Positions 1-8,393 of a stretch of 64,000 bases of DNA are shown here, piece after piece. Below the pieces are notes generated by a model, which saw only the letters and a program-made list of their open reading frames with translations, did not search any database and was not told the origin of the DNA. The stretch is taken from positions 434,001 to 498,000 of the forward strand of contig NZ_JAHXPQ010000002.1 in the NCBI RefSeq assembly GCF_019391655.1, in the 5' to 3' direction. Numbering within the stretch: the stretch's first letter is position 1; every line of letters starts with the position of its first letter. The stretch is from Mucilaginibacter rivuli. GTDB taxonomy: Bacteria; Bacteroidota; Bacteroidia; Sphingobacteriales; Sphingobacteriaceae. The translations under genes were made by a program, and so were the position numbers.

Positions 1-1
1 T

Positions 2-49
2 GAGGGCGGAAACTTTAAAAAGGTAAAGTTTAATCAAAAGTATAATTAA
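2..49 (+). CDS. C-terminal tail of an upstream gene (partial)
   Basis: Frame 2 is open from the left edge to a TAA at 47-49, giving a short basic tail (EGGNFKKVKFNQKYN). It ends 32 bases before the next start codon on the same strand, as in an operon. In elements of this kind a coupling protein or mobilization protein often precedes the relaxase, but 15 residues do not allow a family call. It could also be a chance open frame. Confidence 0.3.
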   Translation, partial: EGGNFKKVKFNQKYN

Positions 50-81
50 CAGAATAATCACAAATATTAAAAACTAAGAAA

Positions 82-843
82 ATGAAAAGGAACTTGTATT
101 ACAAAGGAATGTACCAAAGGAAGAATGTTATTAAAGACGCGTTGATGTCATTAGGCGCATGGACGTTATCATGGCCGCGTTTATTGCTTGAAGTTTTTAT
201 CCGTAAAAACTTTGGGGAGCGTTACTTCTCATTGTTTACGGCCATATCCTTAACCTGTGTTTTATTTTGGTTGCCGATAGGCATCGATAGAGCACGCTTA
301 CCGTTTGGCGGTGGTTCGGTAACAAGTGTTATTGGTCACAACGCCACATGGTATGTTTACTTGGCGGCGTTCGTGTATTTTGCATTTAAAAGGCAAAAGG
401 AAATTAAACGAGAAAGAAGCTGGTTTGAAAAAAAGTTTAGCCTTTACAACGGCGACATTAACCCACGCTTCCACAATTTAAAAATTGGCAATTGGGTTAT
501 TGATCGCCGCACAATTTCAACAACGTATGAGCCGCTCTTCTGCTTTATTGTTGGCTTAGTACTTACGGCTTGCCTTCAAAAAATTGGAGTGTTAATCATC
601 TACAGTAGCATCTGTTATGGAGTTAGCTATTATGGTGAGTATTTGAGTGGCGATCATTTTGTTATGGATATGATGGATGAAATGATAGCAAACGAGAACC
701 TTGTAAAGTCGTTTGTAAACCAAGCCCCGCCCGAAAAAACTAACGGTTTTGAAGTAAAAGGTACTCCGCCGAACAACCCTGATTTCAGACGAAAAGTAGC
801 TGACAACATGTTAGCGGACGATGAACCTGTAGAGGTTTATTAA
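82..843 (+). CDS. Multi-pass membrane protein next to the relaxase
   Basis: This 253-residue protein has hydrophobic segments near residues 47-68, 86-103 and a long one near 150-183, with a basic N-terminus and a charged, proline-containing C-terminal tail. No known family is recognised. It lies 156 bases upstream of the relaxase gene on the same strand and directly follows the end of another reading frame, so it is probably part of the transfer module, perhaps a membrane partner of the transfer machinery. That role is inferred from position alone. The start codon is preceded by an A-rich stretch typical of Bacteroidota leaders. Confidence 0.6.
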   Translation: MKRNLYYKGMYQRKNVIKDALMSLGAWTLSWPRLLLEVFIRKNFGERYFSLFTAISLTCVLFWLPIGIDRARLPFGGGSVTSVIGHNATWYVYLAAFVYFAFKRQKEIKRERSWFEKKFSLYNGDINPRFHNLKIGNWVIDRRTISTTYEPLFCFIVGLVLTACLQKIGVLIIYSSICYGVSYYGEYLSGDHFVMDMMDEMIANENLVKSFVNQAPPEKTNGFEVKGTPPNNPDFRRKVADNMLADDEPVEVY

Positions 844-847
844 GGCA

Positions 848-930
848 TAAGCACTGCTTAGGGAAGATGTCTGATGCTATTTTATAATCGGGTCTTAATT
901 GTTTTGTTAACAGTGCCTAAGCAGTGCTTA
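848..930. repeat. Paired 15-bp inverted repeats upstream of the relaxase (possible oriT or operator)
   Basis: TAAGCACTGCTTAGG at 848-862 has an exact reverse complement at 916-930, separated by 53 bases. Each arm is itself a 13-bp palindrome with one central base (TAAGCA-C/G-TGCTTA). The pair fills the gap between the membrane protein gene and the relaxase gene. Relaxases commonly nick at an oriT with inverted repeats close to their own gene, so this is a candidate oriT. It could equally be an operator for a dimeric regulator. No nic consensus was identified. Confidence 0.5.
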
Positions 931-999
931 CCTAATTCGTGTTTAATAAAGTTAAAGTTATAACATTAACAGTATCCAAATACTGTAAAACTTCCACGC

Positions 1000-3726
1000 A
1001 TGATACGCATGGTTCAAAGTAGTTCATCAGCACATGCCAAAGCATACTTCTCTGATGCACTCCAAAAAACAGACTATTATTTAAACGACCAAGAACTGCA
1101 AGGGCAGTTTTTTGGTCGTTTGGCCGAACGCATGGGTATAAAAAAAGAGGCAACAAAGGATGTCTTTTTTGCTTTGTGTGAAAATATAAACCCCGCCAGC
1201 GGTGAGCAGTTAACACTACGTAATAGGGATGATAGAACGGTTGGATATGATATTAATTTTCATTGCCCGAAATCGGTATCAGTCATAAATGCGCTATCCG
1301 GCGATAATCATATTATAGCGGCATTTCAAGCAAGCGTTTATGAAACCATGAAAGATATCGAAGCCGATAGCATGACCCGTGTACGCAAAAATGGGGCCTA
1401 TGAAGATCGTAAAACAGGCGAGCTGGCCTGGGCAGAGTTTACCCATCAAACGGCTCGGCCTGTGGACGGCTCTGTGCCCGACCCTCACTTACACAGCCAT
1501 TGCTTTGTATTCAATGCTACATGGGATGCGCAAGAAAAAGAAATTAAGGCCGGGCAGTTCAGGGATATCAAAAGAGATATGCCTTATTACCAGGCTCGAT
1601 TTCATAAAATACTCTCCGATAAATTAATTGACCTTGGTTATCAAATTAAGCGCACCAACAAATCGTTTGAGATTGAGGGTGTACCTAAAGGCGTGGTTGG
1701 ATTATTTAGCAAGCGTACCAACGAGATCGGTCAATTTGCTAAAGAGCACGGCATTACTGATGCCAAAGCAATGAGCGAATTGGGCGCGCGCACCCGTTCA
1801 AAGAAGCAAAAAGGGCTAACGATGGCCGAATTGAAAACCGAATGGGTAAAACAAATAAACGAAGAGGTTATTTATGAGCCACAAGAAGCGGATAAGGCAA
1901 TTCGCTTCGCTCCGAAAAAAGAGGCTATTAAAGCCAAAGCTGTTGATTGCATCGACTATGCCGTTAACCATGCTTTTGAGCGGGCTTCTGTAATGCCCGA
2001 CAGGCGGCTTTTAGAAACGGCATATAAACAAAGTATTGGGAATCGTTCAATAGCATTGGACGACATTACAAATGAATTTTTAAATGAAACCAACATCATT
2101 TTTATAAAAGATAAGTATCGTACCTATTGCACAACGCATGAGGTTTTAATCGAAGAAAAGCAAATGGTTGATCTTGCCCGGCAGGGTCAAGGCAAAATGA
2201 AGCCGTTATTTAATGATGTACCTGTGATGCAACTTGAGGGCCAACAAGCCGAAGCCATCGCACATATTCTAACAACCCCGCACCAAGTATCAATTATTCG
2301 TGGTGCTGCTGGCTCTGGCAAAACTAAAGTTATGACAGAAGCCAGTAACCTCATAAATAAAGCAGATAAAAAACTATTTGTTGTTGCTCCTACAACCCAA
2401 GCACGCGAAGTGCTAATAAAAGAGAATTTCGCAAATGCCGAAACGGTGGCAAAGCTTCTAATAGATAAAAAGCTTCAATCCGAATTATATAATCAGGTGC
2501 TATGGGTGGATGAAGCAGGTTTACTTGGTACAAAGGACATGAAAGCTTTGATCGGGTTGGCTGTGGAGCAAAAGGCCCGTTTAATTTTAGGGGGTGATAC
2601 CAGGCAACATGCAAGTGTTGTGCGTGGCGATGCCCTGCGAATATTAAACACAGTTGGAGAGATTAAAACCGCTGAGGTAAGTAAAATATATCGCCAGCGC
2701 AACTCAAATTATCGGGCAATTGTGGAAGATCTTGCTAAGGGCAATATTAAAGGCGGCTTTGATAAATTAGATAGTATCGGGGCTATTAAAAACGTTGACC
2801 CATTAAACCCTAACGAAGAATTGGTTAGCGATTATATCAACACAGTTAAAAAAGGTAAAAGTGCTTTAATCGTATCACCAACGCACCAACAAGGCGATGC
2901 CGTTACAGATATTATACGTAGTAAATTAAAAGCTGCCGGGGTTTTAGGTAAAAAAGAGCTCAAGGCCGCAAAATTTATCAATACGAATATGACGGAAGCA
3001 CAAAAGACAGACTGGCGCAATTTCGAAGATGGGCAAATCATACAGTTTAACCAGAATGTGCCACAAATCAAACGTGGTACAATTTGGGCAGTAAAAGATA
3101 TAACTGAAACAGTAATAAAAATTGAAAACCCAAATAAAGAACATCAAATATTACCCTTAGATAAGCCTACGGCGTATGATGTTTTTAAGCCATCAGAAAT
3201 AGGCTTAGTAAAGGGTGACAAGGTAAAAATTACGCGTAATAGTTTCGATCTACAAAACAAACGACTGAATAACGGTCAATCGTTTGAAGTTTCTAAAGTT
3301 AATAAATCGGGCAAAGTTGTGTTAATCAATGGTCAAAGTAAATCAAGGTTTATACTCGACAAAGATTTCGGGCATATCACACATGATTACTGCACAACAT
3401 CGCATTCCGCACAGGGTAAAACCGTTGATGAGGTTTTTATATCGCAACCGTCATCAACCTTTACAGCTACAGATGCCAAGCAATTTTATGTTTCTGTATC
3501 TCGTGGCCGGGATAACGCAAGTATTTATACAGATGATCGTATAGCGCTCCTTGAATACGCTTCCGAGGTGGGTGACAGGCAATCCGCATTAGAGTTGGTC
3601 GGCAATCACAATGCACATATTGAGCATGTTGAAATGAATGAAAGAGCATCACAATTGGCCAAACAAAAAGCAATTACCAACGAAACTAAACAGTTTAAAA
3701 ATAGAGATTATGAGCCAGAACTTTAA
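1000..3726 (+). CDS. MobF/TrwC-family conjugative relaxase with helicase domain
   Basis: This 908-residue protein should nick the transferred strand at oriT and unwind it during conjugation. The N-terminal part (about 1-300) matches the TrwC relaxase domain: paired tyrosines at 26-27 in a KTDYY context as nucleophile candidates, and the metal-binding histidine triad H163-x-H165-x-H167. The C-terminal part is an SF1 (RecD/TraI-like) helicase with Walker A GAAGSGKT at 435-442, a Walker B-like WVDEAG, and a late SHSAQGKT motif followed by VSVSRGRD. Its last 17 bases overlap the next gene. It lies just downstream of an inverted-repeat pair that could be oriT. Family assignment is firm; host range and the exact nick site are unknown. 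Confidence 0.93.
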   Translation: MIRMVQSSSSAHAKAYFSDALQKTDYYLNDQELQGQFFGRLAERMGIKKEATKDVFFALCENINPASGEQLTLRNRDDRTVGYDINFHCPKSVSVINALSGDNHIIAAFQASVYETMKDIEADSMTRVRKNGAYEDRKTGELAWAEFTHQTARPVDGSVPDPHLHSHCFVFNATWDAQEKEIKAGQFRDIKRDMPYYQARFHKILSDKLIDLGYQIKRTNKSFEIEGVPKGVVGLFSKRTNEIGQFAKEHGITDAKAMSELGARTRSKKQKGLTMAELKTEWVKQINEEVIYEPQEADKAIRFAPKKEAIKAKAVDCIDYAVNHAFERASVMPDRRLLETAYKQSIGNRSIALDDITNEFLNETNIIFIKDKYRTYCTTHEVLIEEKQMVDLARQGQGKMKPLFNDVPVMQLEGQQAEAIAHILTTPHQVSIIRGAAGSGKTKVMTEASNLINKADKKLFVVAPTTQAREVLIKENFANAETVAKLLIDKKLQSELYNQVLWVDEAGLLGTKDMKALIGLAVEQKARLILGGDTRQHASVVRGDALRILNTVGEIKTAEVSKIYRQRNSNYRAIVEDLAKGNIKGGFDKLDSIGAIKNVDPLNPNEELVSDYINTVKKGKSALIVSPTHQQGDAVTDIIRSKLKAAGVLGKKELKAAKFINTNMTEAQKTDWRNFEDGQIIQFNQNVPQIKRGTIWAVKDITETVIKIENPNKEHQILPLDKPTAYDVFKPSEIGLVKGDKVKITRNSFDLQNKRLNNGQSFEVSKVNKSGKVVLINGQSKSRFILDKDFGHITHDYCTTSHSAQGKTVDEVFISQPSSTFTATDAKQFYVSVSRGRDNASIYTDDRIALLEYASEVGDRQSALELVGNHNAHIEHVEMNERASQLAKQKAITNETKQFKNRDYEPEL

Positions 3727-4093
3727 ATTGAAGTTTAGCGATGCGCCGTCAAATAACGCTTCTACTACAACTCCGCATGGTGATAATGTGCAAAATTCTG
3801 ATACGCTAACTTCCATACGTAACCTATGCTTTGAGTGGCCTAATGGAAATATGAAGTTTTTAAACTATGCCTACTTAGTTACATGTGAGTTCTATCCCGA
3901 TCAAAGCCAAATTCTCATTGTGTTTACTTCCGACACAATAAGTATAGTTGGTTCAGGGTTGGCAACCTTATTCGAGGAATTGTTAAACCATATTCCGAAA
4001 CGCATTATTTGCATCAATCCACGCTATGCGCAAACGGATGATTCAGAGGTCGTTATTACCAGCATTGAGATTTTAAAAAATGTATCACAATAA
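3710..4093 (+). CDS. Small hypothetical protein overlapping the relaxase gene
   Basis: The ATG at 3710 lies inside the last codons of the relaxase gene, a 17-base overlap in another frame that implies translational coupling. The product is 127 residues with a low-complexity N-terminus rich in S, T and N, then a mixed alpha/beta region with repeated hydrophobic stretches (QILIVFTS, SGLATLFEELL). An in-frame start at 3638 would overlap the relaxase by a further 72 bases and is less likely. No family is recognised. Position suggests a transfer or accessory role. Confidence 0.6.
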   Translation: MSQNFKLKFSDAPSNNASTTTPHGDNVQNSDTLTSIRNLCFEWPNGNMKFLNYAYLVTCEFYPDQSQILIVFTSDTISIVGSGLATLFEELLNHIPKRIICINPRYAQTDDSEVVITSIEILKNVSQ

Positions 4094-4117
4094 TGCCACT
4101 TAGGTAATGCTTGTACG

Positions 4118-4837
4118 TTAATGTTTTTTTCGATTTTTTTTTGAGATATAATCTTGCACTGCATGATTTAAATGCTCATGTAAATCACCATCTATCTGTT
4201 GGAGTTGCGATAAAAGGTCACTATTTATTTGATATCTGATTGATTTCACTTTTATAATATCGATCAATCTCATTGGTAACTTTATTACTTTGTCAAATAA
4301 AAGCTTTGTTACAGTTGCGATGTTTCGTTTTGGTGATGTTACACCCGCCGCTCTATCTTTGGCTTTGTGAATAAATTGATTAAAATCCTCTTCGTAAAAT
4401 TCTTTTACATTCTGCCAAACATGATTTGGAAGTGGTAGATTAAAAAACGCACCGGTATCTTTTTGCGCTTGTTTACTGAACTCCTGAATTTTTGATTTAC
4501 CCGCCAGATAAGCTAATCTCGTATTGATAATGATGAAAATTATATACCTTCTCTGTTCTTTGGTGATTTCTGTCGGGTTAGCTAATGGATCAGAAATGTT
4601 GTGTAAGCTTTCATTTTGAAAAATACGACTCCAAATATCTCTGTGAGAAGCCGCTAATTGGCATTCGAAATTGAGCTTGGCAATTTTATTGTTTGAGATA
4701 AAAGTTCTTATTGCAAAAAGAATAGCAATAAGAGCAACAATCTTATCTACGGTTATATTAGGAACTAATATATCTTTAATTGGGTCAATATGATGCTGCG
4801 TGCATAGTTCATTGAACCAATCATTTAAAGAAAACAT
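4118..4837 (-). CDS. Membrane-anchored protein, last gene of a DUF6879-like operon
   Basis: The product is 239 residues with one N-terminal membrane segment near 30-46 (IVALIAILFAI), then a helical cytoplasmic domain with conserved-looking W, R and acidic positions (SHRDIW, NVKEFYEEDF). Its ATG shares one base with the stop codon of the gene before it (TGATG), so the two are translationally coupled. The layout of an N-terminal anchor plus a helical domain with scattered tryptophans resembles DUF6082/DUF4760-type proteins found near phage-defence or regulatory genes. That resemblance is weak and from memory. A TTG codon just upstream (4840) is an alternative start. Function unknown. Confidence 0.65.
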   Translation of the reverse strand: MFSLNDWFNELCTQHHIDPIKDILVPNITVDKIVALIAILFAIRTFISNNKIAKLNFECQLAASHRDIWSRIFQNESLHNISDPLANPTEITKEQRRYIIFIIINTRLAYLAGKSKIQEFSKQAQKDTGAFFNLPLPNHVWQNVKEFYEEDFNQFIHKAKDRAAGVTSPKRNIATVTKLLFDKVIKLPMRLIDIIKVKSIRYQINSDLLSQLQQIDGDLHEHLNHAVQDYISKKNRKKH

Positions 4838-5412
4838 CAAATCAATTTATTAAATACCAAATTAAAGTTGGCAGTGAACTCTCCAAAGCTTATTGAAAGT
4901 TCTTCGCTTATTTGCTTGAGGTTCAAATACGGTTGAATTTCAGATGGGTCTTCGGAATAATACGCACCTTCTAATTTGCCATCAACATAATTGTGAACTA
5001 ATATTTTTTCATCATCAAAAAGCAAAAAGTCGCTAAATATCTCCCTATTGATTAGGTCATCCAATTTATTGCTTTCCTCTAAAATAAAAATTCGTTCACC
5101 AATTTCTTCGGCAATCAGATATGAGCTAAATTGCCTAAGAACGTATTTACTCAATGGAAACGTTATATACCTTACCCTTTTGAGCTGAACGCCTCGTTCT
5201 ATTACATCGCTATAACTTTCTTTTTGTTTAAAGACATTAGCTTGGGCATTTTTTATGATGCCTGGCATTTGGCTACTCGGTATTTCATTCCAGTTTGTTA
5301 TATTATACTCAACATAACTTTGTGATGTTTCCAACTTAAAAAATTGTTTTTTTAGAGTAGGATAAACTTCATAATATTTTGCAAAAAAATCATCGTTTGA
5401 GAGAAATTCCAT
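4837..5412 (-). CDS. DUF6879-like protein
   Basis: The 191-residue product begins at the ATG at 5412, one base after the stop of the preceding small gene. A longer open frame to 5526 would overlap that gene and is rejected. The middle reads as a signature of the actinobacterial DUF6879 family: RGVQLKRVRYITFPLSKYV, then GERIFIL, then DFLLFDDEKI and a DP motif near the C-terminus. In actinobacteria such proteins sit beside regulators and small partner proteins, and their biochemical role is not established as far as I know. Finding one in a Bacteroidota mobile element suggests transfer or an ancient, wider family. Assignment rests on remembered motif layout. Confidence 0.6.
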   Translation of the reverse strand: MEFLSNDDFFAKYYEVYPTLKKQFFKLETSQSYVEYNITNWNEIPSSQMPGIIKNAQANVFKQKESYSDVIERGVQLKRVRYITFPLSKYVLRQFSSYLIAEEIGERIFILEESNKLDDLINREIFSDFLLFDDEKILVHNYVDGKLEGAYYSEDPSEIQPYLNLKQISEELSISFGEFTANFNLVFNKLI

Positions 5413-5413
5413 G

Positions 5414-5671
5414 TTATTTCTCCAGCTCAGCGACGGTTGATAATTTTTCAATAGCCGAAAGCATCGTAATACGTGGGATGATAACCACCCTTTCACCTTG
5501 GCTAATAATAGCATCTGTATAATCAAGGTCTACAGTATCAGTAATGTCTTTTCCTATTATTACGAAATCACCGTTTTCTGCTTCCCAAATATCAGGACAT
5601 GAAGGACTTGAATCAGTAACTCCTAATTCAAGAGGGCTTTTCCCTGGTCTGTTTTTTAATTTAATTTTCAT
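5414..5671 (-). CDS. Small partner protein, first gene of the DUF6879-like operon
   Basis: This 85-residue protein starts a three-gene minus-strand operon. It has a basic N-terminus, a central SCPDIWEAENGDFVIIGKDIT segment and an ERVVIIPRITML segment near the C-terminus. A CP-x-W-x-x-x-x-G-D-F pattern followed by a viP-R motif is familiar from small actinobacterial proteins encoded beside DUF6879 genes, but this is from memory and needs a profile search. The stop codon is one base from the start of the DUF6879-like gene. No HTH or catalytic motif is visible. The A/T-rich gap upstream (5672-5763) probably holds the operon promoter. Confidence 0.65.
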   Translation of the reverse strand: MKIKLKNRPGKSPLELGVTDSSPSCPDIWEAENGDFVIIGKDITDTVDLDYTDAIISQGERVVIIPRITMLSAIEKLSTVAELEK

Positions 5672-5763
5672 GATTTAAGGTTTAGTCGATTAAAATAAAG
5701 ACTTAACTAACAATATATTATATGTAATACTTTAGCAATGTAAATATAATTATTAGAAAATAC

Positions 5764-5806
5764 AATACGTAGAATAGTTATGTGCTTAATAACCATTCTA
5801 CGTATT
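5764..5806 (-). terminator. Strong hairpin downstream of the ardC-like gene
   Basis: Arms of 18 bases at 5764-5781 and 5789-5806 pair with a single mismatch around a 7-base loop. It lies 10 bases past the stop of the ardC-like gene and is followed in that direction by an A/T-rich stretch with short T runs. It most likely ends the ardC transcript. It also lies upstream of the DUF6879-like operon, so an operator role is possible. Confidence 0.6.
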
Positions 5807-5815
5807 ATTTATTGC

Positions 5816-6724
5816 TTAAATACTCAGACGATACAGAAAATCAACGGCTTTAGTAGCTGCACTTGCGGCTTTAAAAATACACCGCTCATCTTCTTTAAGG
5901 GCTTGGAGCCATGAACTGATATAGGCTGCATGGTCGCCCTTTTCTACAGTCGCTAACCCAAATCCGGCACAAAGGAAAGCCGCTCCAAATTCGGCGACCA
6001 GTTCTTCATTTGCGTAGTTTTGATCTCCGAATTTTTTACCCTTTTCACGGTTAATGCGATGTTCCGCACCTGTCCAGTGGGTTAACTCATGCATCAAAGT
6101 TGAATAAAACCCCTCGGTTGCTGTACAGGTAGCAGTTGATTGAAATTTTTCGGGGTATGGGATTAGAATTTTATCTTCAACTCGATTGTAAACTGCACCC
6201 TCCCCATGTGTTTCTATTAACGCACCCGTATTGGCAATAAATTCATCAACCTTGTCAATCTTTTCAACCATGCTGTAAATATCCAAACAGTCGTCTTCTT
6301 TGGGTGGGGTATAGCTGACGAGTTGGCAACGATTGAAAACGTAGTATTTCTTAATGAATGGTATCTTTTGCTGTTCACCGTCAATTTCCTTATCAATCGT
6401 ATCGTATTTAACAATGATGCTTCCTTTCTCATTTAATCGTACACTTTCATTTTTGCCTTGCCATTGCCTGAAAGTGGCCCACTCATCTGTATCAAAGTTG
6501 TTTTTGATCGCCGATGACCAGAGGAGGAGTATATTTATTCCCCTGTATCTATCACCCGTTACAAGGTTTGCTGGAATTTTAAAAGCTTTGGCAACGCCCC
6601 CTTTCCAGGGCTTTTGCCACGGGATAACTCCATTCTCCAATTGTTGAATGATTGTATTTGTGACGAGAGAGTAGATATTAATTGTCCCGGCTTTTTGGGG
6701 TTGTGTTGTAACTGTGTTTTCCAT
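5816..6724 (-). CDS. ArdC-like antirestriction protein with zinc-metallopeptidase domain
   Basis: The 302-residue product has the two-part ArdC layout. An N-terminal ssDNA-binding domain (about 20-140) begins with a typical NTIIQQLENGVIPWQKPWKGG segment, and a C-terminal zincin-like domain carries HELTH at about 212-216 with further acidic residues in a following NEELVAEFGAAFLC stretch. ArdC proteins carried by conjugative elements protect incoming DNA from restriction and bind single-stranded DNA. The gene lies between the relaxase/cargo block and the primase, as expected for an early-entry module. A leader of about 270 bases upstream contains paired repeats. Confidence 0.88.
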   Translation of the reverse strand: MENTVTTQPQKAGTINIYSLVTNTIIQQLENGVIPWQKPWKGGVAKAFKIPANLVTGDRYRGINILLLWSSAIKNNFDTDEWATFRQWQGKNESVRLNEKGSIIVKYDTIDKEIDGEQQKIPFIKKYYVFNRCQLVSYTPPKEDDCLDIYSMVEKIDKVDEFIANTGALIETHGEGAVYNRVEDKILIPYPEKFQSTATCTATEGFYSTLMHELTHWTGAEHRINREKGKKFGDQNYANEELVAEFGAAFLCAGFGLATVEKGDHAAYISSWLQALKEDERCIFKAASAATKAVDFLYRLSI

Positions 6725-6770
6725 TGCTAAACCTTTCCTGCTTTAGAGTTAATGGTTACAAGAGATGATC

Positions 6771-6870
6771 AACCGAAGTTTAAGCGAGCAAACCGGCTGA
6801 AATTTTGGTGCGCGAGGAAGCCCTATTAGGGCGGGGGAAATTTTAGTTGGTGTCGGGAGAGGCTTCGGTT
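6771..6870 (-). other. Structured leader region between primase and ardC-like genes
   Basis: The 273-base gap 6725-6997 has no gene. AACCGAAG at 6771-6778 is the reverse complement of CTTCGGTT at 6863-6870, and inside lies a smaller GCCCT/AGGGC hairpin at 6820-6832. On the minus strand this would form the 5' leader of the ardC-like mRNA. It could be a structured RNA or a binding region. No known riboswitch class is recognised. Confidence 0.3.
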
Positions 6871-6997
6871 AATCTGTTGTAAAACCATTAACCGTGTTTA
6901 AATCAGGAAAAAAAGTTGGATAACCATTCTAACAGCCATCCGAACTTGCGGTGCAGATATGAATGCCAAATATAAATAGTCTTTAACATGGCATCAC

Positions 6998-7900
6998 CTA
7001 TACGGTTAAATTGAGATTGTACATGTGCCAGGCGTTAACATCCTTATATGGCCGATATACATCATTCATTTTTTTATGTGTTAAATCTTGTTCCGTTTTA
7101 AAGAACTCAGCCAATGACAGTGTTGCCCGTTCTCCAGCAACATCATTATCCATCCATGTGTAAGCGATTTTGTATCCATAGTTTCTGATGTACGATATTG
7201 CATTTGGGACATTCGTAACGGAATTGAGAACGATTACATCATCATCATGACCCTGCCCGTTTCTGGTCACTAAAAATGTCAAATAGTCCATAAAACCTTC
7301 AAATAGATGTACGCCATCCGGTTTAGATTTTTTACCTCGGATAAAAGTAATTGATTTAGGTTTAATGCTGCTTTTGAAAAACGGGTTGCGTAATTCATAG
7401 CCGCCATCTTCGTTTTTGAAACCCAGAGCATAAAGTCCCTTGCGGGTTTCCGTGTGGGTTATATAAACTTCCAAAAGATGCTTTTTGGCAACGTTGAAAG
7501 GAATACCACGTTGTTTTAGGTAACGGATAAGAGCTAAATCTTCTAACGCCTCCGTTCTAATGATTTTCCACTTGGATTTTTTAGGTTTGACTTCTTGTGC
7601 TGGTACAAACTTATATGGGTCGAAAATCATATTATTGATATAACGCAATGCATCAGATGCTGCGTGTTCGTAGCCTTTATATTTTAAAATCTCGATAGCC
7701 AGGGCAATGATTTTGCCACCTTTTTTTAGGCCGTGGTCGTACCATACATTATCAATCTTATCGACATGAAAGCTTGGTGTTTTCTCTTCTCTGATCGGCG
7801 AAAGGTAAATAGCATCTGTGGTGGTTTCTTTAGTGGGCTTAAACTTTAGATTATGCAAAAAGTCAGTTATAGGCACAGTTTTAGCTTGCTCAATATTCAT
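6998..7900 (-). CDS. Toprim-domain DNA primase of mobile elements
   Basis: The 300-residue product resembles the short primases of Bacteroidota mobilizable elements. The N-terminal part (about 1-95) looks like a CHC2-type fold (REEKTPSFHV, WYDHGLKKGGKIIALA) but lacks the zinc-binding cysteines. The central and C-terminal part is a Toprim domain with HLFEGFMDYLTFL and a later WMDNDVAGERA acidic motif. It would prime complementary-strand synthesis after transfer or help replicate the excised element. It is transcribed on the same strand as, and upstream of, the ardC-like gene. Confidence 0.85.
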   Translation of the reverse strand: MNIEQAKTVPITDFLHNLKFKPTKETTTDAIYLSPIREEKTPSFHVDKIDNVWYDHGLKKGGKIIALAIEILKYKGYEHAASDALRYINNMIFDPYKFVPAQEVKPKKSKWKIIRTEALEDLALIRYLKQRGIPFNVAKKHLLEVYITHTETRKGLYALGFKNEDGGYELRNPFFKSSIKPKSITFIRGKKSKPDGVHLFEGFMDYLTFLVTRNGQGHDDDVIVLNSVTNVPNAISYIRNYGYKIAYTWMDNDVAGERATLSLAEFFKTEQDLTHKKMNDVYRPYKDVNAWHMYNLNLTV

Positions 7901-7946
7901 TGGGCTTCTCCAAATAATTTATGTTAAACGATGTTTTGGTTGAAAA

Positions 7947-8312
7947 TTATCGACTAAGGCGGGAAATCAAATGTTTATCCAATTTTGAGCGCACGTATCG
8001 TACACTACGGCCAATTTTTACCGGGTTAAGATCGTACATTTTAACACTGTCCCATACTGCCATTGTGCCATAAGTGGAATTAATATAATCGGCAGCTTCT
8101 TTGCGGGTGAACAATTCATCATCGGGTGTGTTCGGACAAAGCCCAAATCTTTTAATAAAATGTGCTCTGCTGTATCTGACAGTTCCACCAATTTTAATTG
8201 GGTTTAGATCATGAAGGTTTTGGCTATCCATGTTCGCTAAGCCTCCCGGCGAAAATTTAATTAGCCGGGCTGCTGTTTTACGATCAAATAATTCATTATT
8301 CAAATTTATCAT
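7947..8312 (-). CDS. Tandem double excisionase-like HTH protein
   Basis: The 121-residue product consists of two similar halves, each reading (E)LF-x-RK-x-AA followed by DLNP(I/V)KIG-x-(T/S)VRY and a basic helix (about residues 6-55 and 63-118). Each half matches the small MerR/Xis-like winged HTH (HTH_17) used by excisionases and element regulators, which usually occurs once per protein. The duplication suggests binding of two half sites or DNA bending by a monomer. It is divergent from the small gene at 8576, and the shared gap holds several repeats that may be its sites. It is followed by the primase gene on the same strand. Confidence 0.8.
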   Translation of the reverse strand: MINLNNELFDRKTAARLIKFSPGGLANMDSQNLHDLNPIKIGGTVRYSRAHFIKRFGLCPNTPDDELFTRKEAADYINSTYGTMAVWDSVKMYDLNPVKIGRSVRYVRSKLDKHLISRLSR

Positions 8313-8393
8313 TTTATGAAACTCCGTAGTATGCTGATTTATATTTCTGTTTATTAAAGAGGGGTGGATTACTAAATGATTTTTTTTTGATAT

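Noticed and set aside
932..1216. Minus-strand open frame opposite the relaxase start
   Set aside because: It overlaps the well-supported relaxase and the inverted repeats and has no recognisable protein features.
4094..4110. Sequence near 4094 resembling the 848-930 palindromes
   Set aside because: Only a few bases match and the symmetry is lost, so it is not a third copy.
4837..5526. Longer 229-codon reading of the DUF6879-like gene
   Set aside because: The extra 38 codons overlap the upstream small gene, and the ATG at 5412 sits one base after that gene's stop and matches the domain start.
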